Shown one piece after another: positions 30,999-41,720 of a stretch of DNA of 60,000 bases. The position numbers and the translations under genes were made by a program. Every line of letters begins with the position of its first letter. The first letter of the stretch is position 1. The notes beneath the pieces were generated by a model. It was not told the origin of the DNA, made no database searches, and saw only the letters and a program-made list of their open reading frames with translations. The stretch is from positions 12,829,181-12,889,180 of the forward strand of contig NC_064036.1 in NCBI RefSeq assembly GCF_932526225.1, in the 5' to 3' direction. This DNA comes from Nematostella vectensis. Its lineage: Eukaryota > Cnidaria > Anthozoa > Actiniaria > Edwardsiidae.

Positions 30999-32110
30999 TG
31001 CCAGATTTCCACACTTCCAATATAGAGGAAAATGCTAGGAGAGATATATTGTGCAACACTCTGCCAAATTTCCAAATTTATATTGTGCAACACTGTGCCA
31101 GATTTCCAAATTTCCACAATTCCAGGATAGAGGAAAGAGTTAGGAGAGATATGTTGTGCGACATGCCAGATCTCCACATTTCCACGCTTCCAAGGATAGA
31201 GAAAAAAGTTAGGAGAGATATATATTGTGCAACACTCTGCCAGATTTCCACATTCCCACGCTTAGGATAGAGGAAAAAGTGAGGAGAGCCGTTGTGTGAC
31301 ACTGCCAGATTTCCACACTTCCAGGATCGAGGAAAAAGTTAGAGGAGATATGATGCGTGACACTCTGCCAGATTTTCACTTTTCCTCGATTCCACTGATA
31401 GAGGAAAAAGTTAGGGGAGATATGGTGTGTGAACTACCAGATTTCAATATTTCCTCGATTCCACTGATAGAGGAAAACGTTAGGGGAGATATGGTGTGTG
31501 ACACTGCCAGATTTCAATATTTCCTCGATTCCACTGATAGAGGAAAACGTTAGGGGAGATATGGTGTATGACACTGCCAGATTTCAATATTTCCTCGATT
31601 CCACTGATAGAGGAAAAAGTTAGGGGAGATATGGTGTATGACACTGCCAGATTTAAATATTTCCTCAATTCCACTTATAGAGGAAAAGGTTAGGGGAGAT
31701 ATGGTGTATGACACTGCCAGATTTAAATTTTTTTTTTCGATTTCACTGATAGAAGAAAAAGGTAGGGAAGATCTGCTGTGTGACACTTTGCCAGAATTCC
31801 ACACTTCCAGGGTCGAGGAAAGAGTTAGGGGAGATATGCTGCTGATTTTCACATTTCAACACTTCCACTGATAGAGGAAAAAAGTTAGGAGAGATTATTG
31901 GGCAACACTCTGTCAGATTTCCACATCCACACTTGCAGGATAGAGGAAAATATCAGGAGAGATGCTGCGTGACACCGTCACACTCTGATTTTCAAATTTC
32001 AGACTTTTCAAATTTCCACACTTCCCCTGATAGGGGAAAATGTTAGAAGAGATATGTTGTCTAACACTCTGCCAGATTTCTACATTTCCACGCTTCCAGG
32101 ATAGAGGAAG
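30999..32110. repeat. Minisatellite array, 60-72 bp period, about 1.1 kb
   Basis: Each unit has CTGCCAGATTT..., a TTCCTCGATTCCACTGATAGAGGAAAA core and TTAGGGGAGATATG. Spacing of ACACTGCCAG is exactly 70 bp at 31501, 31571, 31641 and 31711, then drifts to 72. The core pairs CTCGATTCC/GATAGAGGAA loosely. Small ORFs on both strands are translations of the repeat. Confidence 0.85.
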
Positions 32111-32996
32111 AGATCAGGGCCCACGCAATCACCAAAATACTGAGTGCCCTCGTTCAGATGATACCGCAGCTTTGATCAGTAGTCTTTTGATCGTAACGTT
32201 GCATATTACGTGCATATCACGGAAAGACAAAACGTGTAGATTTTAGTGAATTCACGAGGTCAGTTGTGACTTTTTACACCAGTAAAAAGACGTGACGTGA
32301 CGTGTTTACCCCGGAGGGGGGAAGGGGGGGTGGGACTCCCTATACCGAGATGACGGGGATGCTCGTAGTACCTTTTAGGGGTACAAATCACGGGTTTGGT
32401 ACCTCAGAGGGGTTCGAGTTCAAGCGCTGGCATTTTTTGTGACACGATACCTTTTAGTGGTCAGAACAAGCTGCTACTTCGATATTTAAAAAAAAGTTTA
32501 ATGAAATGGATTTAATGCTTTTCAACTAAAAAATGTACGTTTCCGGTTCCAATTGTCCTGTAGTGGGTCGCATACCGCTTAATTTCAGATTACAAGGATT
32601 CACAGAACAGTTTAATTATGCAAAACGAGTACTAGCTGTCAATCAGTCATGTTCCATCAAGTTGTGCGGTTTGATAGCGCAGATCTCATTCGAAGGCCAA
32701 TCTGGTCAAGAGTGCGTTTTAGTTTCTTTGCTTTGTTCATTGCTACTTCGATTTAGATCTTGACTGGATCGTTGATACCACAGCCCAACCGTGTCGTGGA
32801 CTTTGATCCCCTTTGATGCTCAAACTGAATCTGCCCTATCAGCCCTTTTTTATAAGATCCATATTCAGACACTTCATACTTTTTTGTACACTTATCTGAA
32901 CATGACGGATGTTTGCTATAACAACAGTTTTACCTAATCTTTATTCATGTACATATATTAAGCAGCCTGAGTTGGCTATTCTCAACGTATAAAATA
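32111..32996. other. Stretch with no gene recognised
   Basis: Mixed sequence between the minisatellite and the TA-flanked MITE. A 76-codon plus-strand ORF at 32533-32763 has no recognisable domain. A purine run, GGAGGGGGGAAGGGGGGG, lies near 32312. Confidence 0.35.
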
Positions 32997-33541
32997 CAGA
33001 GTGGAACCTGGATTTTGCGATATGCCTCGGGAGAAAGAAAGTGTATCGTGAAATCGAGGTATCGTTGGAAAGAGGTCCCCGATTTTACGATAAAAAGGAA
33101 AATCCATTAAAAATATCATTGTAGCGACGTCGAGTTAATTATCAACTGTAACTGTATGTACTCTTACCCTGGTTCCAGAGTCTCCTTCTTTCCTTTTCTC
33201 TGTTTTAATGGCTCGTAAAAGACAACGTCGCCGCTTCGCGGCTCTAGTGAAACTTGGAGCCTCTGAAGCCAGGGTACTGTACTCTTGTGTAAGAGTGTAC
33301 AGTTACTCTTTGAAGGCTGAATATGCATTTAGCAAAATCTGTCAAGTGAAAAAAATCGATTAACTGCTCTGAACGTGTGTGGTGTCTTTAGTTTTTTTTT
33401 TCTTTTTTGACAGACAGATCAGTAATATCGTTGTATTGAGGTGAAAATTACGCTTCGGAGAACAGATTTGTATCGTAAAAATCGAGATTATCGTTGTATC
33501 CAATATCGTAAGATCGAGGTAATTTCTCATATATTTCACTG
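32997..33541. mobile_element. TA-flanked MITE with ends CAGWGKRAA...CTCGATYTTACGA
   Basis: The left end TACAGAGTGGAACCTGGATTTTGCGA and the right end, read inverted, TACAGTGAAATATATGAG...CTCGATCTTACGA, share the outer bases and the inner CTSGATYTTRCGA. Both sides sit at TA (32995-32996; 33542-33543), as for Tc1/mariner-type insertions. The interior repeats CGTAAAATCGAGG-type motifs and is interrupted by another MITE. The right part, from about 33496, also begins segment S2. Confidence 0.45.
33166..33277. mobile_element. 112-bp nested MITE, ACCCTGGTTCCAGAG ends, 9-bp target duplication
   Basis: The ends ACCCTGGTTCCAGAGTCTC and GAGCCTCTGAAGCCAGGGT are inverted repeats matching at about 16 of 19 positions. 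The direct repeat TGTACTCTT flanks it at 33157-33165 and 33278-33286. It lies inside the TA-flanked element, so it arrived later. The 9-bp duplication matches the 67-bp and 72-bp MITEs. Confidence 0.65.
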
Positions 33542-35450
33542 TATTTTCGCCGGGAGAAAGGACGCCATCGTAAAATCGAGGTAATTGTAAATTTTTTTGT
33601 TGTTTCAGAGTTTTATATGGGGGGGGGGGGGGGAGGGAGTGAATTAACCCCTGCAAAATGAACTCCCGGAGTTCAAGATTTGGGAGCTCCTAGGATTTCC
33701 TAGGATATCCTGGATACTCCTAAATATTGGGAAATTGAATTTGGGAGTATCTAGGAAAACATAGGAGCCAAATGCGCGCCTCTGATCATTTGGGAGTTCC
33801 TGGGATATCCTAGGAACTCCCAAATCCTCGGCTATTCTCCTAGATTCTCCCCAAAAGTTGGGAAATCCCAGCGCTTGATAAACTTACTAAACATCTCGGA
33901 CAAAATTGCACAGTTTTCTAAAAAGAGTCGTATGGAGGACAAGCCCATCGCAGGTTTGCTGGCATCTCTGCTAATTATTATTATTATTATAATAGAGGGG
34001 AAGAAGGAACAACTCAACTGAATTATTCGCTGATGACAACAGTAAAGAAAATAAATGACTTCATAAATGTTCTCGCGTATGTTTATTTCCAAATAACATG
34101 ATGGAAACTTGATTTGTAAATCACTGTTAAAGTCAATTTATTCTTTCCCAAAATTTAATTGGAAAAATTTTAAGGTCTACAGTCTTTCATTTGTATTTGG
34201 AATTGCTGTCGTACGGGTAGCTCTAGCATGGGATAGCTGTGGTATGCTTAGCCAATCAGATGCCAGGTTTTTGGCGGGCTTTTTCTCGCGCGTCGCCCAA
34301 AAGTGATGTCCTGCTCGCCACAACTTAAAAAGGATTTCAAACCATTGTTGTAAGAGGAGTTTCGCCGAGGATTTCACGCCAAATACACCCAGTTTTCATC
34401 TTATTTTAGCACTTCTGCTGCTTAAACAACTATCTGCAGGTAAGCATTGGATTTCTCGTTGAACAAACATCTAAATCGCGCTAAAACAGAGTTTCAAAGT
34501 CCTTGATAGTCGTGTGCGAGTGTAGTTGTTTTTCCTATTCACCAAATGAAAAGTGAAGCTGAACCGATTAAAAACACATTTCTCTTTCTCGTATATTGGG
34601 GGTTCTACAAAGCAAATAATGGTTCATGTTATCTATTGACGATAAAAGTCTGTAGTTTTTTTTTCTGAAATACAAACTGTTTTATGTTATTGACCGCTTT
34701 GCATGACTCTTCCTCTCTTGCTGCCGCCTGTCTTGTTTGGGATAGATATTCAAGAGTTTATGGGAGACTTTTCAAAGCTCTATGTGCCCTATATGATCAC
34801 CGTGTCTAAGAAAAAAAAAGGAACTCAAATCCAAACATTTTTCTGTCTGGATGAAAGTCACAGTTATCAGTGTCAATAAAGTGAAAAGCCTGATTTTAAT
34901 ATAAGGGGGTGTTCGTTAATTAAGACACCTTAAAATTTCAAAGCCCCCTTTTCATTATAAACATTTTTTTACTGCCTTCCCTCTTTCAGAACCCCAAAAT
35001 TTTCAGAGCCCCCACCTCCCTTAGGACCTCAATAAACAGGAAAGTCTTTAAATCTGGAAAATGAATACTGCAAAAATGCCCTCCTTGCCGGAGTTGATGA
35101 TCTTGTCAAGTTTATCGTTATTTTAGAGTCCGACATCTCTTATTCACAACTTTCGGTTTCGGCCTTCACAATTTCATAATCTGTTTTGCATGTAAAACTA
35201 TTGTGTAAAAAGATGCAGGGTTGGGTTGCACGGATTTATTTCCTCAATCAGTTACTTGCAGAATTCAAGTAACCCCCCGTATCCCCCCTCAAATGTCACA
35301 TGGTCCGCCCCTAAGGACGCCTCAGTTTTTTTTTGTATGAAAAGGAATAATTTCCAATGTATAAAACATTGTATGTATATCGTTTTGTAGATTTGCATGC
35401 TCCACCTACTATTTAGAAGTTTATTTTTATTTGTTCCTGTTAACTGTTAA
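33496..35450. repeat. Segment S2, first block; copy of about 3076-5030
   Basis: Direct copy, with a longer G-tract at 33620, small indels and a few substitutions. It ends where GTTCCTGTTAACTG departs from the S1 sequence. No gene is recognised. Confidence 0.75.
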
Positions 35451-36394
35451 CCCATGCTCAGTTCATGAGCTATAAAATCTAGTTATTTTCCAATCTGCTT
35501 TAGCCTTTTTTTTCAGTTGTGTTAATGCAAAAGAGCACCTGTGAAAAGGCACTGATCAAACAAGAAAACAAGACTGCAAAAACGCAAAACTATTGGCATT
35601 TGTGAAAATCACAGGAAAAATTTATAGGTGACTGCACTTAACAGTTTAACAGTTTGTGGCCATCACACCAGAGAGGGGCAAAAAGATTAAACACAAATAA
35701 ACTTTCTGGCTCATTTATAAGCGCAGAATTAGTTACTCTTTGTTTTGTTACTGATGCTGTAAAAGCTTGGAGTACTTGCTAGTATGCCTCCAAGATGTGA
35801 TTTGTTAGGCTGTAATATTTAGATGTCTAGAATTTGTTGCCAGGAAATTTACAACTCAAGAATTTAAAATATTTCCATTGTATTAATAACAAAATATTCA
35901 ACAAATAAAAAATGTTCGTTTTCAGAAACTGATGACTATAATGGAGAATGTAGGAGAACTTTGGGAGGAATTGACAGAATCTTGGAGAACTTTGGGAGGA
36001 ATTGGGAGAATCTGGGAAACTTTGGGAGGAATTGGGAAAATCTGGGAAAACTCTAGGGATGGATTGGGAGAATCTGGGAGAGCTTTGGGAGGAATTGGGA
36101 GAATCTGGGAAAACTTTGGGAGGAATTGGGAGAAGTTTGGGTTTAATTGGGAAAATCTGGGAGAATTTTGAGAGATATTTGGAGTATCTAGGAGATATTT
36201 GGGAAGAAGTGGGAGAATCTTGGAGGAATTTCAAGTAGAATCTGGTTTATTCCCAGGATTTCCTAGGATCCTGGATATTCTAAATCTGGGAGTTCCTAGG
36301 AGCCGTTCCAAAAATACTTCCTCCTGACTGGAATTTCCTAGGAACTCCTAGGATATTCTGGATACTCTCAAGTCTATTTCGCAAGGGTAGGTTC
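35451..36394. other. S2-specific stretch with a 30-bp minisatellite
   Basis: Replaces the S1 sequence 5030-5944. The first 480 bp show nothing recognisable. The rest holds the minisatellite at 35940-36240 and a TCCTAGGA-rich piece (36245-36370). Confidence 0.4.
35940..36240. repeat. Degenerate 30-bp minisatellite (GGGAGAATCTGGGAAAACTTTGGGAGGAATT)
   Basis: About ten imperfect units with a period near 30 bp, hence multiple-of-three. This keeps frames open on both strands: on the plus strand a Trp/Gly-rich decapeptide (GGIGRIWENL-like), on the minus strand a Ser/Pro-rich one. These are almost certainly by-products of repeat structure, not genes. Confidence 0.75.
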
Positions 36395-37705
36395 TCAAAT
36401 CGGCGGATACAACCCCGAAATGCTCACGGTTACGGATTTTGACGATTATTTCAGCGGATTGGCGGATTTTGAAAAATACGGCGGATCACGGATCTGTTGA
36501 CAATTTGGGCGAGGATTTCGGATTTTGACTGCTTTGACGGTCGAACTTCGGATTTTAACCCTTTTACTCCTGGGTACTTTTGAGAAAAATTGTAAGAAAA
36601 ACAGACTGAAAACAGAAACCTCCCCCCCCCCCCCCCCTATTTCAAGTCCAACACTACCAGTTAAGCTAAGCTTCCGCTGACCCAAGACGGTAGGCCTTAA
36701 AGTTTCCAACAATGCACTGCGGTGCCTTTTCTTTCTAGCGACAGCACTGCTACAGCCTGTTGCTTACAACAGTTTTGCTTGTAATTTGCTTAAAATTACA
36801 GCTTTTTCACGTCTGGAGAGTGCATTTGGACATCATGAAGTCTATTTGGGCATAATTAATGCTGTGCTTATGGATGTTTGCACGCTGAGGTTGATTCAAT
36901 GGGATAATTCCTGGTCTGGGCTTCACCAAGTGAGAAAGGGATTTTATAGTGAATGGCCTCATACTCTCCAATGTGGACCATCTTTGATACCCAACCTTAT
37001 TTAAAAATTGTTTTCAGGCTTATTCTGGGTTCCTTGGACCTGGAAATGTTTTGTTTGGCTTTGGGGTAAAAAAACTGTTATGATTATGGGGGAGGAGTTT
37101 TCCCGCCTCTCTGTCAAGGTGTTTCAAAGACTTCAATGATGCAGTGCAGGCATGCAATATAGCCTAAACAAGGTGACTCGCCTCTAATGGAGGTTTAGCA
37201 CTGATTATTGTGGCTGATGGCTGTAAAATGGGACCTGACAGCGCAATTATGGTATCTATTTGTGACTTGATCTGTGTTTGCTTGTCTCTATTTATAGTTC
37301 GAAATTTTGTGTCTTGTTTGGTAAGAAATGTGTCCAGGTTTAAGCATTTGTTTACGAATTGGTCAGAAATCAAGGTTGATATTTTGACTATAGAGCCAAT
37401 TCTATTACATTGCTTTGATGAGCTTTTGAAGGTCGCCTATGCCTTGGAGGGATCCATGAGTATCCGGGTATGGTGATGTTTGGTTTGCATTTCTGACGTT
37501 TTGGAGTTGGGCCTATATTTTACAGGCGCCTCAGGGCGTAATAGTAATGAAAGGGTTAAATGAATTTCTATCGATGCTATTGTTTATCTGTCAAACATGC
37601 GGTAGCGGATCGGTGGATTACATACAGGTATTCACCCCCTTTATAGTGCTAAAAATACATTTTCCTGTTCCAGTTCTGAGTTCTTCAATTGCTGAATATG
37701 GAATG
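36395..37705. repeat. Segment S2, second block; copy of about 5945-7310
   Basis: Close copy with a short deletion near 37602 relative to 7172-7216. It ends at GAATATGGAATG, where S2 has about 3.1 kb of insertion and S1 continues directly to ATCAGGCGAAGC. Confidence 0.65.
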
Positions 37706-40700
37706 TTGACAAAGAAATTTTTTTAAGGTTGCCGTACCGAAGGTGGTTCGTAAACTTTATGACTTGTAATCAGAAGATACAAACAGTGACTGTAATTATC
37801 TCTAGCCAATGGAGATGTCTCTAAAAAGAAACTAAGATTCCTCGGTACCAGAACCCCAAAACGACAACGTTTTCATATTATGGTTTCAGTTCTTGAGTTC
37901 TACTATGCTAAAGCAGGGGCTCATAAGTAGGGGCAATCAACTTCCCCATATTCTGGTACTATATAGGTGTCACTGCGTTTCCTATGATCAGGCTATTTTT
38001 AGACGCGCGGATTAGCCAATCAGATGACGGCAGAAAAATTGACTTTGTCTCCTCAAGGAATCCAAAATGGCGGCCGAGAAGGGGGAAAACCACGCTTGCT
38101 TTTCAAAGTCTTCCTACATCGTCATATGCTTTCTAATTTCTGAACCCTTTAAGCCACAGAGAAAGAAACATTTTCTTACTAGCCTTGGACTATTTATTTT
38201 TCTATAAGTGGACTCAAACGTTTTCACGAAGACATTTTTTCTTGTTGGATTTGAGGGGGTGAGGGTAAATTTTTTGATCCAGGGTTTTGCAACATTGCCC
38301 CCCCCCCCCCTCTCCCTGTAATTAATGACCGCTCCCGTATTGCATAATTTATATTATTGAATGAGGGCTGGATCCATTTGGTTGGGCCAATGAATAAAAT
38401 TAGGTATTTTTAATCTTAGTAAAGACAAGGAGAGCAGGATCCAAGACCCCTAGATCCCACAAAACTACCTCGATCAGTCACAACAAAAGGTGTTCAATGC
38501 TGGCTCCGCTTTGAGGCATTGCCTAAATCTATATATTACAAACTCATGAAGATGAAACAATCGACTCGGTTCATTTGCATGCATTTGCATTGAATACGGC
38601 TCATGGATAATACGACGTTTTAACTTAGCCTGACGGTGCTGCCGCCTTTTGCCACACAGAAGGGGAATTCGTCCCCTCACGTTTTTTTTTCCAAGAATCA
38701 GAATGGAACGCTTCCAGAGGATCCTATTCAAGTTTAAAGTGTTCCGGTTTTCCGAATTTTGAAGTCTTCCACAGAAAAACAAAAAGTATTTATTTCTCAG
38801 AAAGCACCATTCACGTTTTGACCCTCATAGTTCTAGCACAACTCACATAAAAGTGTTCAGTAAAAAGGTTTTTTTAGTATAGAAAGCAGGAAAACTTCAG
38901 TCGTAGGGGACTGGGACGGGTAGGGTGGGGGCTGCTTAACTCACATCGATTTCAGGGTATTATCAATGACTTTATAGTTTAAGGTAGCTCTGAGAATGTC
39001 TTGACCGTTATAGATATTAGTCATATTAGATATTCTTTGCCAAATCGTGTCCTCGCTGCATAGCCTTCTCTGCAGGCATTTCAAAGAGCAGAAAGAGAAA
39101 AAATGGGATTGGGTTTCCTGTTGCAAACAAAACGGAAGTGACAAACCGTAACTCCCTCCTCTTGCAATTTCGCCACAGGTAACCCTTTTTATCCCTCCTT
39201 TTCTTTACGAGCTGCCTGCGTAGTGCTGCGTAACTAAATTCACAAACCTGAAAAGGACTGGGTCAACTTCTGGTGCACAGGTCCGTCTAAATCGAAAACG
39301 ATTACTCTAGAGCTTAGTTCTAATTCAGAAGATGTTTTTACTGAGGGACAAAGGCGGACCAGAGCTTCATTCCTGTTTGTTAAAAAAAAAGTTTTTTCGT
39401 TTGTTTGCGGTCACAAACCTAGAGATTGTGTTAGTAGAAAAAACGATTATACAGTATAATGAATCGAGACTGTAGAAATCTGAATAGAGAAAATTTGAAA
39501 GAAAAACATTGGTACTGTTTGTCTTATTTGGTAAATTTAAGTCCATGCAGAATTTTTTATCGACGAGAATGAAACTATCTTTTTGTGTGTTCTGTACGTG
39601 CACCTTCGGTCATCCGAAAGGGGCGGGGAAGTAGCATCCCCCTCTTCCTCCCCCCCCCCCCCAAAAGGGACAAGGGGGGTGAAACTTGAATAATGTCTCA
39701 TGGATGTATAAGTCGGCGAAAATTTCTGCTCAGATATTTCACTTACTATCCGCCTGTTCGACTCATTTGTGAAACCGGCCTTACTATATGGAAGTGAGCT
39801 TTGGGCTCTAGAGGGGAAATATAACTAGATGTGTGATCCTGTTGAACAGGTCCAAATAAAATTCTGTAAAATGCTACTGGGAGTTGGCAAGAGGGCAGCC
39901 AACAGTGCCTGTAGGGCAGAATTGGGACCATTCCCCCTACGAATTGAAACCATAAAAAACACAACAAAGTATTGGTTTAGACTTATTCACCAAAGTGATA
40001 GTAGAATGACCAAAAACGCGTACAAAGAGGGTCTCTTGAGATCTGTATCTTGGCCTAGCCTTGTCAAAAAAACCTCGATTGCAAACAAGTTTGGATGGCT
40101 TTGGGATTCACAAAAAAAATATAGATGCGCAAGCAACCCAAAATATTATTTCTGCCTTTGAAATGCGCCTCAAAGATATTAAAACGCAAAACTTTCTATG
40201 GCACGATTCATGATGACAGCAACAGAAGAAACAATCCAAAGAATAAATTAAAAACATTCCGTCTTTTTAAATCAAACTATAAGCTAGAGGATTATCTGCT
40301 GGAATACAAAATCACAAAACCCCGTGTTGCTTTAACTAAATTACGAATAAGTGATCATCAACTGGAGATAGATAAAGGGCGATACAAACGGCCCTTTTTC
40401 CGAGCAGAAAAGAGATTTTGCCCTTTTTGCCCCAGGAAGGTAGAAAATGAAAAGCACTTTTTAATCGATTGCAAACTGTACGGAAAAGACAAGAAAGAAT
40501 TATTGCAAGAACTAGATAAGCCCCATATAAGTTTTATGGCGCTTATCAATCCGTCCAAGTCTAATGCTGTTCAAATAGCCAAGTACATCTTCACTTGTTT
40601 TGAAAGGCGCAAAGCGGCTGTTCAGTCATGAAACACCTGTTTTCTGCCTGCATTTTCATTACTTCATCATTTATTGTTCATGTATTCAAATGCGCCAGAG

Positions 40701-40826
40701 TTGGTACACTGAAGGACAATAAATCATTCTGATTCTGATTCTGATTCTAAGTATCCTGAAAAATTCTGCCGTGTTCGCGCTTGAAAATAAAGTTATGCTT
40801 TTGTTTGGTATAATTCAAGGAGCAGG
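37706..40826. mobile_element. S2-specific insertion of about 3.1 kb, composite, with LINE 3' end
   Basis: Absent from S1, where GAATATGGAATG runs straight into ATCAGGCGAAG. The first 2 kb (37706-39700) contain no recognised gene, only small ORFs and C/G tracts near 38300 and 39650. The last kilobase is a LINE fragment. No clean target duplication was found for the whole block, so it may be several events. Confidence 0.55.
39740..40748 (+). pseudogene. 5'-truncated non-LTR retrotransposon, RT C-terminal region, with 3' ATTCTG repeat
   Basis: A broken frame reads LFDSFVKPALLYGSELWALE, then VEQVQIKFCKMLLGVG, AELGPFPLRIETIKNTTKYW, then after a frame change KTFRLFKSNYKLEDYLLEYK and RVALTKLRISDHQLEIDKGR. 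It ends CPFCPRKVENEKHFLIDCKLY and AVQS then TGA at 40629. The 'KPALLYGSELW' and 'CPFC...E..HFL..C' patterns are typical of the region after the RT in LINE ORF2 proteins. An in-frame TAG (39825) and a frameshift near 40130 make it dead. The element ends in about four ATTCTG units (40726-40748), a typical LINE 3' tail. The clade is not determined. Confidence 0.68.
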
Positions 40827-41107
40827 TCAGGCGAAGCGTAAGCACTTGTATTTAGGTATCGCGATGTCTGTTATCACTAAACAAATTCGGTGTGGCAAAT
40901 GTTATCAACAACATTATTTTTAAATGCTCATTTATTGTAAAAGTACTAAGTGGTAATGTTCCTGTGGTTCAAGTTTCGAGCAATGCTGCTATGACCCTGC
41001 TCCACATAACACAACTCTGGAAGAGATCTCTTGATGTCGAAACATCAGAGCAGCTATACAGACTTCATTTTCCGTTCCGTTCCGTTTCTGTTGTTGACAA
41101 AGCATAT

Positions 41108-41113
41108 TTTATT
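41108..41113 (-). terminator. Candidate poly(A) signal of D8C gene 2
   Basis: AATAAA on the minus strand about 237 nt after the gene 2 stop codon; conserved with 7598-7603. Confidence 0.4.
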
Positions 41114-41349
41114 TGATTACCTAAAAGAAAAATAACAGCAGCTTGTTGCGTAAGCTTGTAAGGTATTGTTTTAGGGAAGTTTTGGTGAAGCCAAATTTTT
41201 GGGGATATGATCTATGAGATCTAATAGAAACTAGGGACTCAATTAGGATTTGAATTTCCCGCAAAAGAAATGACATTACTTTCTGAGTAACAAACTCACG
41301 ACAAAATATATCCGAATATATTGGTAGCATTGTTGCAACAGCTCTTACT

Positions 41350-41720
41350 TTAGTAGCCACGGCCACAGTAGCGAAGCATACAGACGGGTGTCTTGGGTAG
41401 CTGGTAGACGTAGAATCCGCCACAGTTCCTGACTTTGATGTAGTTGCTCCACCTGCAGCAGCTGCCACTCCAGTGATAGCACACCTTGCGTGTCACCAGG
41501 CTGTAACGAAGCCCGGGGTGAGATCCGACCATCCATCCAGGGGCATGGGTGCCACAGCGTCTTACAGATACACAACTTGTTGGCATGGCATTTCCTGCTG
41601 CGCCGAGGAAGCGGTACCAGAGATTACCAGGAAGGTCTCTCTGGTCACACTTGAGGCTATTCTGTGCGGTGTTGCCAATCGCTCGGTCAAAGCTGTTGAA
41701 GACAGTGTATCTTCGGCACT
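41350..41720 (-). CDS. D8C gene 2, terminal exon (domain 4)
   Basis: A 371-bp exon, phase 1 in, with TAA at 41350-41352 after ...YCGRGY. The acceptor TTTGCAG|AGTGCCG is conserved with gene 1. The frame is intact. Confidence 0.82.

Larger units (their letters stand above)
23149..31340. repeat. Tandem duplication, unit 2
   Basis: Head-to-tail copy of 15429-23148, longer mainly because it keeps 443 bp of RNase H sequence. The features inside are offset by about 8162-8177 bp from unit 1 after that point. The right edge is where GATATGATG continues as GCGTGACACTCTGCCAG into the rest of the minisatellite. Confidence 0.88.

Noticed and set aside
35827-36234. 135-aa minus ORF rich in Ser/Pro and its plus-strand counterpart
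   Set aside because: Period-30 minisatellite keeps both strands open; there is no start context, splice sites or conservation in S1.
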